A stretch of 64,000 nt of DNA from positions 52,129 to 116,128 of the forward strand of contig JAKVBI010000007.1 in the NCBI GenBank assembly GCA_022447545.1, read 5' to 3'. Numbering within the stretch: position 1 is the first letter of the stretch; each line of letters begins with the position of its first letter. A program made the position numbers and the translations under genes. Below, piece after piece: positions 35,661 to 44,959 of the stretch. This DNA is from Myxococcota bacterium (GTDB lineage: Bacteria; Myxococcota_A; UBA9160; SMWR01). Under the pieces are notes generated by a model, which had not been told where the DNA came from, made no database searches, and worked only from the letters and a program-made list of their open reading frames with translations.

Positions 35661-35980
35661 CGATTTTTGAAACTTCTGCACGGTAGCGCTGAGGAACATC
35701 TCAGAAATGCGTGATGCGATCATCAATCCAAACCGTCGCTGATGTCTAAACTTCGGAAGATCTGCTCAAAGAGTCCTCCGTCGAGGAATTTTCAAGCAGT
35801 CGTTTACATCAATTCCTGACTATGGAACTGTTGATTGATGCTTGACAGAACCTCGCCCAACCCAGACTTGGGTTCAAACAAAAATCAGAGACACATCCGA
35901 ACGTTTGATCGGTCTCTGCATCGGTTTTCGGATTTCCTACTGAGAACCAGTTGCAACCAACTTCTCCGAGGTCGCTCATC
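35661..35980. other. Intergenic region, nothing recognised
   Basis: The region lies between the GPH carrier and the SDR on the same strand. It is long enough to hold a separate promoter. Open frames here are shadows of the SDR. No repeat or clear hairpin seen. Confidence 0.4.
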
Positions 35981-36877
35981 ATGAACCTGTGCTCTGGGAA
36001 AACTGTCCTCGTCACAGGAGCCAGTCGAGGCATTGGAGCAGCGATCGCACAACGCTTCGCTTCCGAAGGGGCGCAAGTGGCCGTTGCGTCCCGCTCGCTC
36101 CACCATGCGGACTCTCCGATCGATGGATCGCTCACCGAAACTGTCGAGACCATTCGAAGCCAAGGGGGAGTTGCGGAACCGTTTGGGATCGATCTGTCGA
36201 AGCCTGAGCAGAGTCGAGATGATCTCGTTTCCGCGGTCGCGGAAAAACTGGCTCCCGTCGACATCCTCGTCAATAATGCTGCAGCCAACTTCTATCACCC
36301 CATCGAAGAACTTTCGGCCAAACGCTTCCGAATCGCAGTTGAAGTCAACCTGCACGCGCCACTCGAATTGATTCGTGCAGTCGTTCCCGGAATGCGGAAG
36401 CGAGGCGCAGGATGGATCCTCAACATTTCTTCCGCAACGGCGGAGAAGCTCGCCCGGCACCCGTCGGCGGGCACTTCGGGTCCACTCCTCTACGTGTCGA
36501 CCAAAGCAGCCCTCGAGCGCGCTACGATTTCACTTGCAGAAGAGCTCTATCCATCGGGAATTGCGGTGAACGCACTCGCGCCACAAGCGGGTGTTCGGAC
36601 CGCGGCCGCAGAGCAATACTACCGCCTCCCAGAGGAAAGCGTCGAACCCGTGGAAACCATGGCCGCGGCCGCGCTGGCACTCTGTAGTGGTGATCCCCGC
36701 GGAATGACCGGTCGAATTACACGAAGCCTGGAATTTCTCGTAGCAATGGGTGCTCCGGTACATCTGCTCGATGGAAAAACCCTGCTCGAAGGCTGGCAAC
36801 CCGACGATATTCCAGAGGCCAGAACAAAGCGATCCACCGCCGAGGATGACGAATCTTCCATACGAGCACTCAGCTGA
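35981..36877 (+). CDS. SDR family oxidoreductase, paralogue of the SDR at 2199
   Basis: A 298-residue SDR: TGASRGIGAAIAQRFASEG, NNAAANFYHPIEE, NISSATAEK and catalytic YVSTK. The insert SPIDGSLTETVETIRSQGG, the NAAA variant, NISSAT/NLSSAT and the C-terminal half without a DGG tail match the protein at 2199, so the two are likely paralogues. The tail from about residue 245 (FLVAMGAPVHLLDGKTLLEGW) extends beyond the classical core. The ATG at 35981 has GAGGT upstream; an in-frame start at 35951 is less likely. Followed after 62 bases by the TauD-type gene. Confidence 0.9.
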   Translation: MNLCSGKTVLVTGASRGIGAAIAQRFASEGAQVAVASRSLHHADSPIDGSLTETVETIRSQGGVAEPFGIDLSKPEQSRDDLVSAVAEKLAPVDILVNNAAANFYHPIEELSAKRFRIAVEVNLHAPLELIRAVVPGMRKRGAGWILNISSATAEKLARHPSAGTSGPLLYVSTKAALERATISLAEELYPSGIAVNALAPQAGVRTAAAEQYYRLPEESVEPVETMAAAALALCSGDPRGMTGRITRSLEFLVAMGAPVHLLDGKTLLEGWQPDDIPEARTKRSTAEDDESSIRALS

Positions 36878-36939
36878 GACCCGGGTTGCAACGGACTTTG
36901 GGCGGCGGACTTCAGCACATCAAGACAGGAGGAAAAGGC

Positions 36940-37791
36940 TTGAGCACGGAAAACGGCTACTCCAGCTTTCGACTCAGCCCCGTAACGGCGGCCCTCGGTG
37001 CTGAGATCGATGAGATCGATCTCAATTCGTCTCTCTCTGAAACCACAAAAATGGAACTCCGTTCCGCGTTGAACGATCACCTGGTTCTTTTCTTTCGCGA
37101 CCAACACATTGGGGACGAAGAGCAGCTTGCATTGGCCCGATGCTTTGGTGAACCCGAGATACACCCCATCCGAGGCGCGCTAGGCGACATGAGGACACTC
37201 CACGACATCGTCGACACCGCCGAGAGCGAACCCGACCGCGATGGATGGCATACGGACGTCACCTACATGGAAATACCTCCAGCGGCTGCCGTTTTACGGT
37301 GCGAGCAGACTCCTGGCGCCGGCGGCGACACACTTTGGGCAAACATGCATCTCGCATACGAAAAACTCTCCGATGGCATGAAGCACTACCTGAGGGACCT
37401 AAAAGGCTTTCACACCACTGAAGCCGGTTTCGTAAGCTACATCCGACGCCACATGCCACCGGACGCAGTCGAGAAGATCATGAACGTGGTGGGCGAGGGA
37501 GCCAGCCACCCAATCATCAGGACCCACCCAGAAACCGGTCGCAAATCACTCTTCGTAGATCAGTCCTATCTGAGCCGCATCGATGGACTCAGCAAAGATG
37601 AGAGTCGATACATCCTGGAATTTCTTGCCAGCCGTGCTTACGACATCAGCATCCAGTGTCGTTTTCGTTGGACCCAGGGCGCAGTCGCTGTCTGGGATGA
37701 GCGCTCGACTCAGCATTCTGGCTCAGCCGATCACCGTGGAAATCCGCGATCGCTGAGGCGCTGCACAGTCGCTGGGGAGCGACCGGTTTAG
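36940..37791 (+). CDS. TauD/TfdA-family Fe(II)/2-oxoglutarate dioxygenase
   Basis: A 283-residue dioxygenase. The 2-His-1-Asp iron site is visible as WHTDVTY (His and Asp) and WDERSTQHSGSADH (distal His), followed by a 2-oxoglutarate-binding Arg in LRRCTVAG. The family hydroxylates taurine, 2,4-D, alkyl sulfates and other acids, with succinate and CO2 as co-products. The frame is open from 36886, but AGGAGG seven bases before the TTG at 36940 gives MSTENGYSSFRLSPVTAALGAEI, the family N-terminus. Between the SDR and P450 no. 4 on the same strand, so it supplies a second, non-haem hydroxylation type in this run. Substrate not evident. Confidence 0.92.
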   Translation: MSTENGYSSFRLSPVTAALGAEIDEIDLNSSLSETTKMELRSALNDHLVLFFRDQHIGDEEQLALARCFGEPEIHPIRGALGDMRTLHDIVDTAESEPDRDGWHTDVTYMEIPPAAAVLRCEQTPGAGGDTLWANMHLAYEKLSDGMKHYLRDLKGFHTTEAGFVSYIRRHMPPDAVEKIMNVVGEGASHPIIRTHPETGRKSLFVDQSYLSRIDGLSKDESRYILEFLASRAYDISIQCRFRWTQGAVAVWDERSTQHSGSADHRGNPRSLRRCTVAGERPV

Positions 37792-37963
37792 CGACCCGGC
37801 CGGATGCTACAAACAAGGTTGGAGTGTCCCGGTCGACAGTGAGAAAGCCCGGCGGTCCATCGGTGCGGACGGCTGCACCTAGATTGAATTGCCTCGTAGA
37901 AGAGGCACTTCAGATCGTATTCGGCGATACTCGATATCTGAATCAGCAGCTCAGAGGTACCCA

Positions 37964-39142
37964 ATGATCTACGACCCTTATTCTCGAGAGGTCCAGGAGA
38001 ACCCATTCCCCATCTACGAATACTTTCGTGAGAAGGAACCCTGTCACCACAATCCCGAGATGGATTTCTATGCGCTCTTCCGATTCGAAGATATCTGGGA
38101 AGCGACCCTTGATTGGCAAACATTCAGTTCCAAGTACGGCCCTTCATTGGAGACTCGGAGTGAGCCGCCCCCGGAGCTCGTGCCATCGATCATCGGCATG
38201 GACCCGCCGCGCCAGGTCAAGATCCGCAATCTCCTCTCAAAGGGATTTACACCTCGACGAATCGCTGCTCTCGAAACCGAGGTGCGAGCGATCACGAGGC
38301 ATCACCTCGATGAGTATGTCGAATCCGGTGGAGGCGACATTCAAGAAGGATTTTCCAGCAAGCTCCCCATGGACGTGATCAGTGCGCTCGTGGGTATCCC
38401 TGAGGAATATCGCGCCGCCTATCGACGTTCCGTCGAGCGTGGACTCATGCGAGATCCAGATACCGGGTTGCCTCTACCCCGCGAGCCCGACGCCCTGGAC
38501 ACCCGAGCCATGCTTCTCGAATTGCTTGAGCAGCGCCGCCGCAATCCATGCGATGACCTGATGACGGTGGCCGCCCAGAGCGAGTTTGAAGATTTGGATG
38601 GGGAGCGCCGGCGCTTGAGCGACCACGAAATCGTAGCTTTTATCGGCCTCCTCGCATCAGCAGGCTCGGAAACTACCGTCAAGCTCATCGGGAATTGCAT
38701 CGTCTACCTCTGGCAACACCCCGATCAGCGCCGGCAACTGTGGGAGGATCCAAGCCTTATTCCGGGAGCAGTGGAAGAAGTGCTTCGCTATGACCCGCCC
38801 TCTCAGTTTCAGGGGCGAGTCACCCAACGCGATGTCACCTACCACGGGACAACGATCCCTGAGGGAGCGCGCGTGGCGATTGTCACGGGCGCGGCCTGTC
38901 GAGACCCCCGTGAGTTCAATGATCCTGATGAGTTCGACATCAGACGTCGGCCCGATCGGGAGCTTCATTTCGGTTATGGGGCCCACGTCTGCATCGGAAA
39001 ATCATTGGCTCGGCAAGAAACGAGGGTCGCCCTCGAGGAGATCTCAAAGCGCTTTCCCGACTACGAGGTCATCGAAGAAGGCCTCACTCGGACCTATCAG
39101 GCGCACGTGCGTGGTTTCGCATCGGTTCCCTTGAAAATTTGA
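37964..39142 (+). CDS. Cytochrome P450 no. 4
   Basis: A 392-residue soluble P450: I-helix SAGSETTVK, ExxR in EEVLRYDPPSQFQ, haem loop FGYGAHVCIGKSLARQE. The C-helix stretch MDPPRQVKIRNLLSKGFTPRRIAALE shares the FTPRRIA block with P450 no. 6. The start MIYDPYSREVQENPFPIYEYFREKEP is the usual opening of bacterial CYPs; AGAGG lies before the ATG at 37964, and the longer frame from 37889 is not needed. It follows the TauD gene by 172 bases and precedes an acyltransferase gene. Confidence 0.95.
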   Translation: MIYDPYSREVQENPFPIYEYFREKEPCHHNPEMDFYALFRFEDIWEATLDWQTFSSKYGPSLETRSEPPPELVPSIIGMDPPRQVKIRNLLSKGFTPRRIAALETEVRAITRHHLDEYVESGGGDIQEGFSSKLPMDVISALVGIPEEYRAAYRRSVERGLMRDPDTGLPLPREPDALDTRAMLLELLEQRRRNPCDDLMTVAAQSEFEDLDGERRRLSDHEIVAFIGLLASAGSETTVKLIGNCIVYLWQHPDQRRQLWEDPSLIPGAVEEVLRYDPPSQFQGRVTQRDVTYHGTTIPEGARVAIVTGAACRDPREFNDPDEFDIRRRPDRELHFGYGAHVCIGKSLARQETRVALEEISKRFPDYEVIEEGLTRTYQAHVRGFASVPLKI

Positions 39143-39175
39143 GTTCTCGAAAGTTCGCGAATTGCGGAGAATGAG

Positions 39176-39898
39176 TTGGCGCCGTCACCTCCTCGACCAA
39201 GCCACGTCCTGCGAACCCTACTCACTCTGGCTGCGATCCTTCCGGGGCTCTTATCCGGATTGTTCGTACTGGGGATCACAGGAGACCGGCGCCGCGCCAT
39301 CAACCACGCGATCGACCTATGGGGGCGCTGGGGCACCCGTGCGGCGGGAATCCGTTTGGAGATCGATCACCCACGGCGACTGAAAACTTGCAATCCCACC
39401 GTCTACGTACTGAACCACCGGAGTGGTGTCGATCCAATCATCGTGTGTGCACTCTTTCGGCGAGACATCTTCGCAATCGTCAAGCACGAGTTACGAACGA
39501 ATCCCATCCTGGGGCCGGCCTTCGCCTTTGCTGGCGTGGTCTTCATCAAACGGGGGCAACCCGATCAAGCCCCTCAGGCCTTGGCGCCTGCCGTCGAAGC
39601 GATCCAGTCTGGCCTTTCTCTGGTCATCACGCCCGAAGGAACACGCAGCACGGAATCCACGCTAGGAGCGTTTAAAAAAGGGGCCTTCCATGTTGCCATG
39701 GCCGCTGGAGTTCCCGTCGTTCCAATCGTGATTGCCAACGCCGATGATGTGCTTCCCTTCGGAGGCTGGCTGATGCGCCCGGCGACGGTGCAAGTGTCGG
39801 TCCTCGAGCCTGTTTCTACAGCGTGCTGGAGCCTCGAAACCCTCGACGAAGAAATCGGAAAGATCCACCAAAGCTTCGTGGAGCACCTTGGTCCCTAG
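39176..39898 (+). CDS. plsC: PlsC-like 1-acylglycerol-3-phosphate acyltransferase
   Basis: A 240-residue membrane-associated acyltransferase with one or two N-terminal hydrophobic helices (LLTLAAILPGLLSGLFVLG). Motif I is NHRSGVD, motif II FAGVVFIKRG and motif III PEGTRS. It should acylate lysophosphatidate or a related lysolipid. The TTG start has GGAGA six bases upstream; the reading frame begins 34 bases after the P450 stop. Housekeeping PlsC genes exist elsewhere in most genomes, so a copy here may acylate a dedicated lipid. Specific gene identity is by family only. Confidence 0.88.
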   Translation: MAPSPPRPSHVLRTLLTLAAILPGLLSGLFVLGITGDRRRAINHAIDLWGRWGTRAAGIRLEIDHPRRLKTCNPTVYVLNHRSGVDPIIVCALFRRDIFAIVKHELRTNPILGPAFAFAGVVFIKRGQPDQAPQALAPAVEAIQSGLSLVITPEGTRSTESTLGAFKKGAFHVAMAAGVPVVPIVIANADDVLPFGGWLMRPATVQVSVLEPVSTACWSLETLDEEIGKIHQSFVEHLGP

Positions 39899-40041
39899 AA
39901 ACGACTCCTCTGGTCTTGCCCTTTAGAGAGCGCCGAGGAACCGAATTCAACACAGCGACCTCGAAAGATCTGATCCCGACCCCAAAGCACCGGACATCGA
40001 TCAGCGCGGAATTGTTCTCCGGCTACTGGAGAACGCACCAT

Positions 40042-41958
40042 CTATGGATGTGTGTTCGCCACGTACCAGATCGGAGACGTCCAGGCCCGCTCTCGAGTTT
40101 TCTTTTGAAGATCAGGATGGTCACAGGCCGCAGGCCGTTGAGCGGGTTCGAGCCCATCGCACTCGATCGTGCTCCAGCGGGGACTCGGAACCTCGAGTAC
40201 TCTCGAGTAGTAGACCGCGTGTTTCTGCGGGTCGAAATCAGGATCCTCCCAGACACCGCAAAGACTGTCAGCTCCTCCATCATCCGCGACAGCGACGTCG
40301 ACGACTCGCTGGTGCGTCACATCCCCTTCACCCGCCCACGCCTTGATGACCTGAATGCGCTCGAGCGGCCAACTGGTCAGACCCGGTGCACCCGGGTCAC
40401 GAAGTGCAGCACTGACGAAGACAGGGGAACTCGCGGTTCGTGGGCGTGCAGTCAGATCAGATCCCATAGTGACGCCGCTCCCCTCTGCGACACTCAGCCA
40501 GTCCGGTCGTTGACAGAGGTCGCTGGGCATATCCCAACCTCCAAAGAATCGCGGGCGAATGCGCGTACCACTGGTTCCGAAAGTTTCGCGGCGCTTCATT
40601 GCATCGAAAATGGCGTCTCGCGTATTTTGCTCGGCCCAGACACCCACCAGCCCACCCGGGTTGAAGTTCGCAACTGCGAGTGTTGGTTGGGATTCAACGA
40701 TGCGTGTGGCAGGTTCCGCGTCTTGCCAACCGAGCAGCCCCTGATAGGAGGTCTCTTCCGTATCTCCGGCATTGCTGTTGTGATTGTCCGTACTCGCCGA
40801 CATGCCAAACTTGATCGGGTTCACACCCAAGCGCTTTGCTTCACGGAGGCCATCCACGAGCGCATATCGCGCGAAATCGCTACGCGATTGGCAACCCTGC
40901 CCCATGACGCCTCCACTCCCGGTACCGTCTTCGCAATCCTCTGGTGCAGGCTCGAGCCTCCGCCACTTCTCCCAATCACAATAAGGGTCTCGTCCCCCTT
41001 CGACTTGCCACAATCCATTCCGACATTCAGAATCGCCCTTGGTCTGCATGACTTCGATGAGGGTCTCGATCCTTGCCCTCAGCGCAGCCAGCTCGGCCTG
41101 CCTCTCAGGTGATTCAACGCCGTAATCGAGTTCAAACATGAGCCCGTTGCTCATGTTCGAGTTGTGAGGAATCGTGATGACATCGCATCCGGTATCCGCG
41201 TCGAGACATTCCTCCCTCAAGCGCTCCCATAGATTCCACACATTCGGCTCGTCGACCCAAGCAATCGGTTGCTTGGGGATGAACTCGTTGCGAAAGATCA
41301 CGTTCCGGTGAACCTTCGCAAAAGAAGGGGTCGCTGTGTATTCATAGCCGTTGAATGTCGTGAATGAGCACGACTCGCTGCGGTCGTAGTACCTCTCCGC
41401 AGAGGCAGCAAGCCGTTCCCATTGAGTCTGCATTCGATCCTGACACAGCGCGAAATCGTCTCCACATAGTTCCGCCGAACGAGATGATTTCCCGATACCG
41501 CGATCCATCAATGCTGAGAGCCGCGATCCCATCTTTCCCATGACGCCTTCTTCACCCGTTCCCTCGCCCCGGTAGGCGACACACCGTGGGCTCGAAAAAA
41601 CCGGAGAGCTCGGATCGGTACAGAGAGCGAGTTCTCCCATTTGCGATGCATGCTCGGTCACTGCTGCGAAATCGAGTGGGCGTTCGAGTTGTGCGGTCCG
41701 ACCACCGTACAGCTCGAGAGGCTCACCTCGGGCAAACCGATAGGCATCATCCGGTCCCGTTCGAACGTCAAACGCGTAGGCATCCGCCGACCATGAGGTG
41801 TGAATGTGAAGTTCCCCAAAGTAGGCGTTTCGGAGTTCTCGGTAGTCGTCACAAGCCACCCGTCCCACATCAGGGGACGACACCTGAACGGGGCTCGGAG
41901 CAGGAGCAGGTTGACAAGCCAAGGCCAGGAGTCCGAGAAAAAGCAAGTGGCGGTTCAT
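40042..41958 (-). CDS. DUF3604 domain lipoprotein
   Basis: A lipoprotein of 638 residues: signal HLLFLGLLALAC with the lipobox Cys near residue 15, then a long domain beginning RNAYFGELHIHTSWSADAYAFD and DFAAVTEHASQMG. These are the opening metal motifs of DUF3604, a PHP-like amidohydrolase-type fold found in many marine and soil bacteria. Further motifs: TFNGYEYTATP, IPHNSNMSNG, SASTDNHNSNAGDTEE and AEQNTRDAIFDAMKRRETFGTSG. It probably acts in the periplasm; no substrate is established for the family as far as I know. GGGGGGA before the ATG at 41958 sets the start. Lone minus-strand gene between two P450 runs. Confidence 0.9.
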   Translation of the reverse strand: MNRHLLFLGLLALACQPAPAPSPVQVSSPDVGRVACDDYRELRNAYFGELHIHTSWSADAYAFDVRTGPDDAYRFARGEPLELYGGRTAQLERPLDFAAVTEHASQMGELALCTDPSSPVFSSPRCVAYRGEGTGEEGVMGKMGSRLSALMDRGIGKSSRSAELCGDDFALCQDRMQTQWERLAASAERYYDRSESCSFTTFNGYEYTATPSFAKVHRNVIFRNEFIPKQPIAWVDEPNVWNLWERLREECLDADTGCDVITIPHNSNMSNGLMFELDYGVESPERQAELAALRARIETLIEVMQTKGDSECRNGLWQVEGGRDPYCDWEKWRRLEPAPEDCEDGTGSGGVMGQGCQSRSDFARYALVDGLREAKRLGVNPIKFGMSASTDNHNSNAGDTEETSYQGLLGWQDAEPATRIVESQPTLAVANFNPGGLVGVWAEQNTRDAIFDAMKRRETFGTSGTRIRPRFFGGWDMPSDLCQRPDWLSVAEGSGVTMGSDLTARPRTASSPVFVSAALRDPGAPGLTSWPLERIQVIKAWAGEGDVTHQRVVDVAVADDGGADSLCGVWEDPDFDPQKHAVYYSRVLEVPSPRWSTIECDGLEPAQRPAACDHPDLQKKTRERAWTSPIWYVANTHP

Positions 41959-42208
41959 GGGATCCCCCCGAAAGCAGGTCTCTAAGCACAGCATACCACC
42001 CCAAGGCCGCACAGTTTCCACGGCTCCACACGGAATCTGGCCGTCTATTCCCTGCTTGCTGCGAGGCATGATCCACCGAAATACGCGCCTTCGAATCGAG
42101 TGGCCAATCATTGCCCCTCCCATCGACTGACTCTCATTGTTTTCTACCAGACATCGTTGGAATAGAATGACCTTCAGGTCTCGACATTTGTTTCACTGGG
42201 AGTTCCCT

Positions 42209-43438
42209 TTGCGCGCACCGCTGTACTCAAACGACCCTGCTGAGATCTTCTCCAACGAGACGATCGACAACCCGTACCCGTTGTTCGCAAAATTGCGCAA
42301 AGAGAGTCCCCTATCCCGCGTTGCCGAAACCGGTGTCCACCTCGTTGCGACATGGGATCTCATTGAAGAGGTCCTCCAGCGAGAGGCCGACTTTTCGGCG
42401 AACGTGACGGGGATGCTCGTGCTAGGCGAGAGTCAAGATCCGGGCACCGTTGAGTTCTCGCGCTCCGCGGCAACCCAGGTCATCGCGACGGCCGACGAAC
42501 CGGAGCACACCGTCCACCGCTCAATCGCCCAACCTCGTCTTGCCGCAAACCTCACGCGTGAACTCGAAGAGCCCATCCGGGGCTGGACGACCCAAGCAAT
42601 CGATGCGTGGATGTCGGCGAGTGACGGCAACTTCATGAGCGTCGCCGAGACCGTGCCCGCTCGAGCCGTCGCTCACGTACTCGGACTTCCGGATGGCGAT
42701 GTAAGCCACCATCGGGATTGGGCCATGATGGGCGGTGACATGCTCGCCGGAGACGTCTCACCCGCGAAAATCTCAGCCTTTGCGACGGCGGGCGCGCGCA
42801 TGAACGAGTACCTCACCGACCATCTCGCTCGTGCGGGCTCCGGTAGTGCACCCAGAGAACCTCTATTGCGTGCACTTTCCTCGGCCGTCGACGAAGGGAA
42901 GATCGACGTCCCCCATGCAGTCGGCATCGCAATCGTGATGTTTGGTGCCGGAGGCGAGTCGACCGCCGCCCTGATTGGCAGTGTCGCCTACAGGCTGGCG
43001 TCAAATTCAAGTCTCGCTGACCAACTTCGCGCGGAGCCGTCGTTAGTCCCCAGGTTCGTAGAGGAGGTCGCACGACTCGAATCACCCTTCAAATTCCACT
43101 ACCGAGCCGTGCGACAAGAGTGCGAACTGGGTGGTTTCTCGCTCCTTCCAGGCGATCGTCTGATGCTCCTATGGGCGTCCGCCAACCGAGATACCGGTCA
43201 CATCGATGACGCCGACGAACTTCGATTCGACCGCCGCCATCCCAAGCACCACCTCGGTTTCGGGCGCGGCGCCCACTTTTGCATTGGTGCACCGCTCGCG
43301 CGGCTCGAAGCGCGGGTTGTCTGTGAAGAGATCCTCTCGAGAACGGAAAGAATTTCATTCGTCGAGGGCGAACCCCCGGTCTGGACGCCGAGCATCTTCG
43401 TGAGGAGACTCGAAAGGCTCCCGCTCGCGGCGGCTTGA
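42209..43438 (+). CDS. Cytochrome P450 no. 5
   Basis: A P450 of about 409 residues: I-helix FGAGGESTAAL (AGGEST, a Ser at the first hydroxyl position), ExxR in FVEEVARLESPF, haem loop FGRGAHFCIGAPLARLEAR. DEPEHTVHRSIAQPRL in the C-helix and the short N-terminus place it in a different subfamily from nos. 3, 4 and 6. The frame is open from 42137; the TTG at 42209 preceded by GGGAG gives MRAPLYSNDPAEIFSNETIDNPYP, while an ATG at 42167 is an alternative. P450 no. 6 follows 124 bases later on the same strand. Confidence 0.93.
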   Translation: MRAPLYSNDPAEIFSNETIDNPYPLFAKLRKESPLSRVAETGVHLVATWDLIEEVLQREADFSANVTGMLVLGESQDPGTVEFSRSAATQVIATADEPEHTVHRSIAQPRLAANLTRELEEPIRGWTTQAIDAWMSASDGNFMSVAETVPARAVAHVLGLPDGDVSHHRDWAMMGGDMLAGDVSPAKISAFATAGARMNEYLTDHLARAGSGSAPREPLLRALSSAVDEGKIDVPHAVGIAIVMFGAGGESTAALIGSVAYRLASNSSLADQLRAEPSLVPRFVEEVARLESPFKFHYRAVRQECELGGFSLLPGDRLMLLWASANRDTGHIDDADELRFDRRHPKHHLGFGRGAHFCIGAPLARLEARVVCEEILSRTERISFVEGEPPVWTPSIFVRRLERLPLAAA

Positions 43439-43562
43439 AGCGACTGAGAGTCAACCCAAAACAAGACAGCAGGATTCAGACTCAAGAACGCACAACGGAC
43501 AGGCGGCTTCCATGTGCGAGGGTAGCGATTGCAGTCTCGCTCGAGAGGAGTAAGGTTTTCCC

Positions 43563-44738
43563 GTGAACACTTCCGAGATCGACTTATTCTCTTCGAACTT
43601 TCAAGAAGACCCCTATCCCGCGTACTCCCATTTACGCCAGCATGCACCCGTCTTTCGAGAGTCTCGATACGGCGTTTACGCATTGACACGATTTGGCGAC
43701 GTCGATGCGGCGCTACGCGATCATGAAACCTTTCGGAGCGGAGCCGGGCCATCCCCCATGCCAATGCCATCTGGCGGAATGGGCGCGATTCCGATTCTGG
43801 CCGCGACGGACCCTCCTCACCACGATCAACTGAGAGCGCTGGTGAACCATGCCTTTACACCTCGCCGGATTGCAGCGAGCGAAGGGCGGATCCAGAGCTT
43901 CGCCCAAAAACTCGCCTCGGACCTGCCCGAGGGTGATTTCGATCTCGTGCCGGGACTCTCGGTCCCCCTTCCCGTGGCTGTCATTGCGGAAATCCTCGGC
44001 GTCGACGCCAGTGACCAAGAGGATTTCCGCCGCTGGTCGGCGGCGACGGTTGGCTTGATGGACCGCCCGCCAGAGCCCGCGATGATGCAGGCAAGTGCGG
44101 AATTGGTGGGATATTTCCGGGCGCGGCTGGAGGAACGAAGAAAAAGCCCCCGAGACGACATGATTTCCGATCTCCTCCGTGCAGAGATTGATGGCCGGAG
44201 GTTGACCGAAGCCGAACTGGATGCCTTTTTCATCATGCTTCTGGTCGCCGGCAATGAGACGACGACGAACTGGATCAGCAATCAAATCAACATTCTGGCT
44301 CACCGGCCAGAACTGTGGAAAGCGTGTCGTGAAGATCGACGCCTCGTCCCGATCGCTTTGGAAGAAGCCCTTCGCTTCGATGCCCCTGTGCAAAACCTCG
44401 GAAGAGAAACGACTCGAAGCGTGGAGATAAAAGGCGTCACGATACCCGCCGGAAGTCGAGTCGTCGTGTCCTTCGGGTCCGCAAATCGGGATCCTGAAAT
44501 TTTCGATGAACCCGACAGCTACCGACTCGACCGCGGTGACTTCCGCCATCTGGCATTCGGACAGGGACGCCACTTCTGCCTCGGTTCTGGGCTCGCCCGA
44601 CTAGAGGGCCGAACCGCCCTCAATGCCCTTCTCGACCGTTTCGAACGAATCGAGCCTGGCTCCAAAGAACCACAGCGGCTTCATTCAACAGTGATCCGCG
44701 GTTTCGACGCACTCCCCTTGTGCGGGCGAAGCGCTTGA
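43563..44738 (+). CDS. Cytochrome P450 no. 6
   Basis: A 391-residue soluble P450: AGNETTTN at residues 229-236, ExxR in LEEALRFDAPVQNLG, haem loop FGQGRHFCLGSGLARLEG with Cys 339. C-helix region ATDPPHHDQLRALVNHAFTPRRIAASE is close to that of nos. 3 and 4. N-terminus SSNFQEDPYPAYSHLRQHAPV is standard. Start is a GTG with GAGGAG about a dozen bases upstream. Tandem with P450 no. 5; adjacent P450s from different subfamilies usually act on different positions of one molecule or different substrates. Confidence 0.95.
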   Translation: MNTSEIDLFSSNFQEDPYPAYSHLRQHAPVFRESRYGVYALTRFGDVDAALRDHETFRSGAGPSPMPMPSGGMGAIPILAATDPPHHDQLRALVNHAFTPRRIAASEGRIQSFAQKLASDLPEGDFDLVPGLSVPLPVAVIAEILGVDASDQEDFRRWSAATVGLMDRPPEPAMMQASAELVGYFRARLEERRKSPRDDMISDLLRAEIDGRRLTEAELDAFFIMLLVAGNETTTNWISNQINILAHRPELWKACREDRRLVPIALEEALRFDAPVQNLGRETTRSVEIKGVTIPAGSRVVVSFGSANRDPEIFDEPDSYRLDRGDFRHLAFGQGRHFCLGSGLARLEGRTALNALLDRFERIEPGSKEPQRLHSTVIRGFDALPLCGRSA

Positions 44739-44959
44739 GCAAAGAACAATCCGCCATCAACGCCCCCGTATCTCTGCCTCATCTGCGATTGAACATCCGT
44801 GGGTTTCATGCCGCCGGTCTAACATCACTCCCCTCGTGGATTCCAATTGAGCCAGACAAGCAGTCGGGGAACCGATCAAACCGGGCCACTCAACCGATCC
44901 GGCCCGAAACCCGATGGAAAGATCTGGCTCAGCTACAGAGAGGGAAGGGGCAAGACAAG

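Noticed and set aside
39823-41112. Plus-strand open frame of 429 codons over the DUF3604 gene
   Set aside because: The minus strand carries DUF3604 motifs and a lipobox; the plus frame has no recognisable domain.
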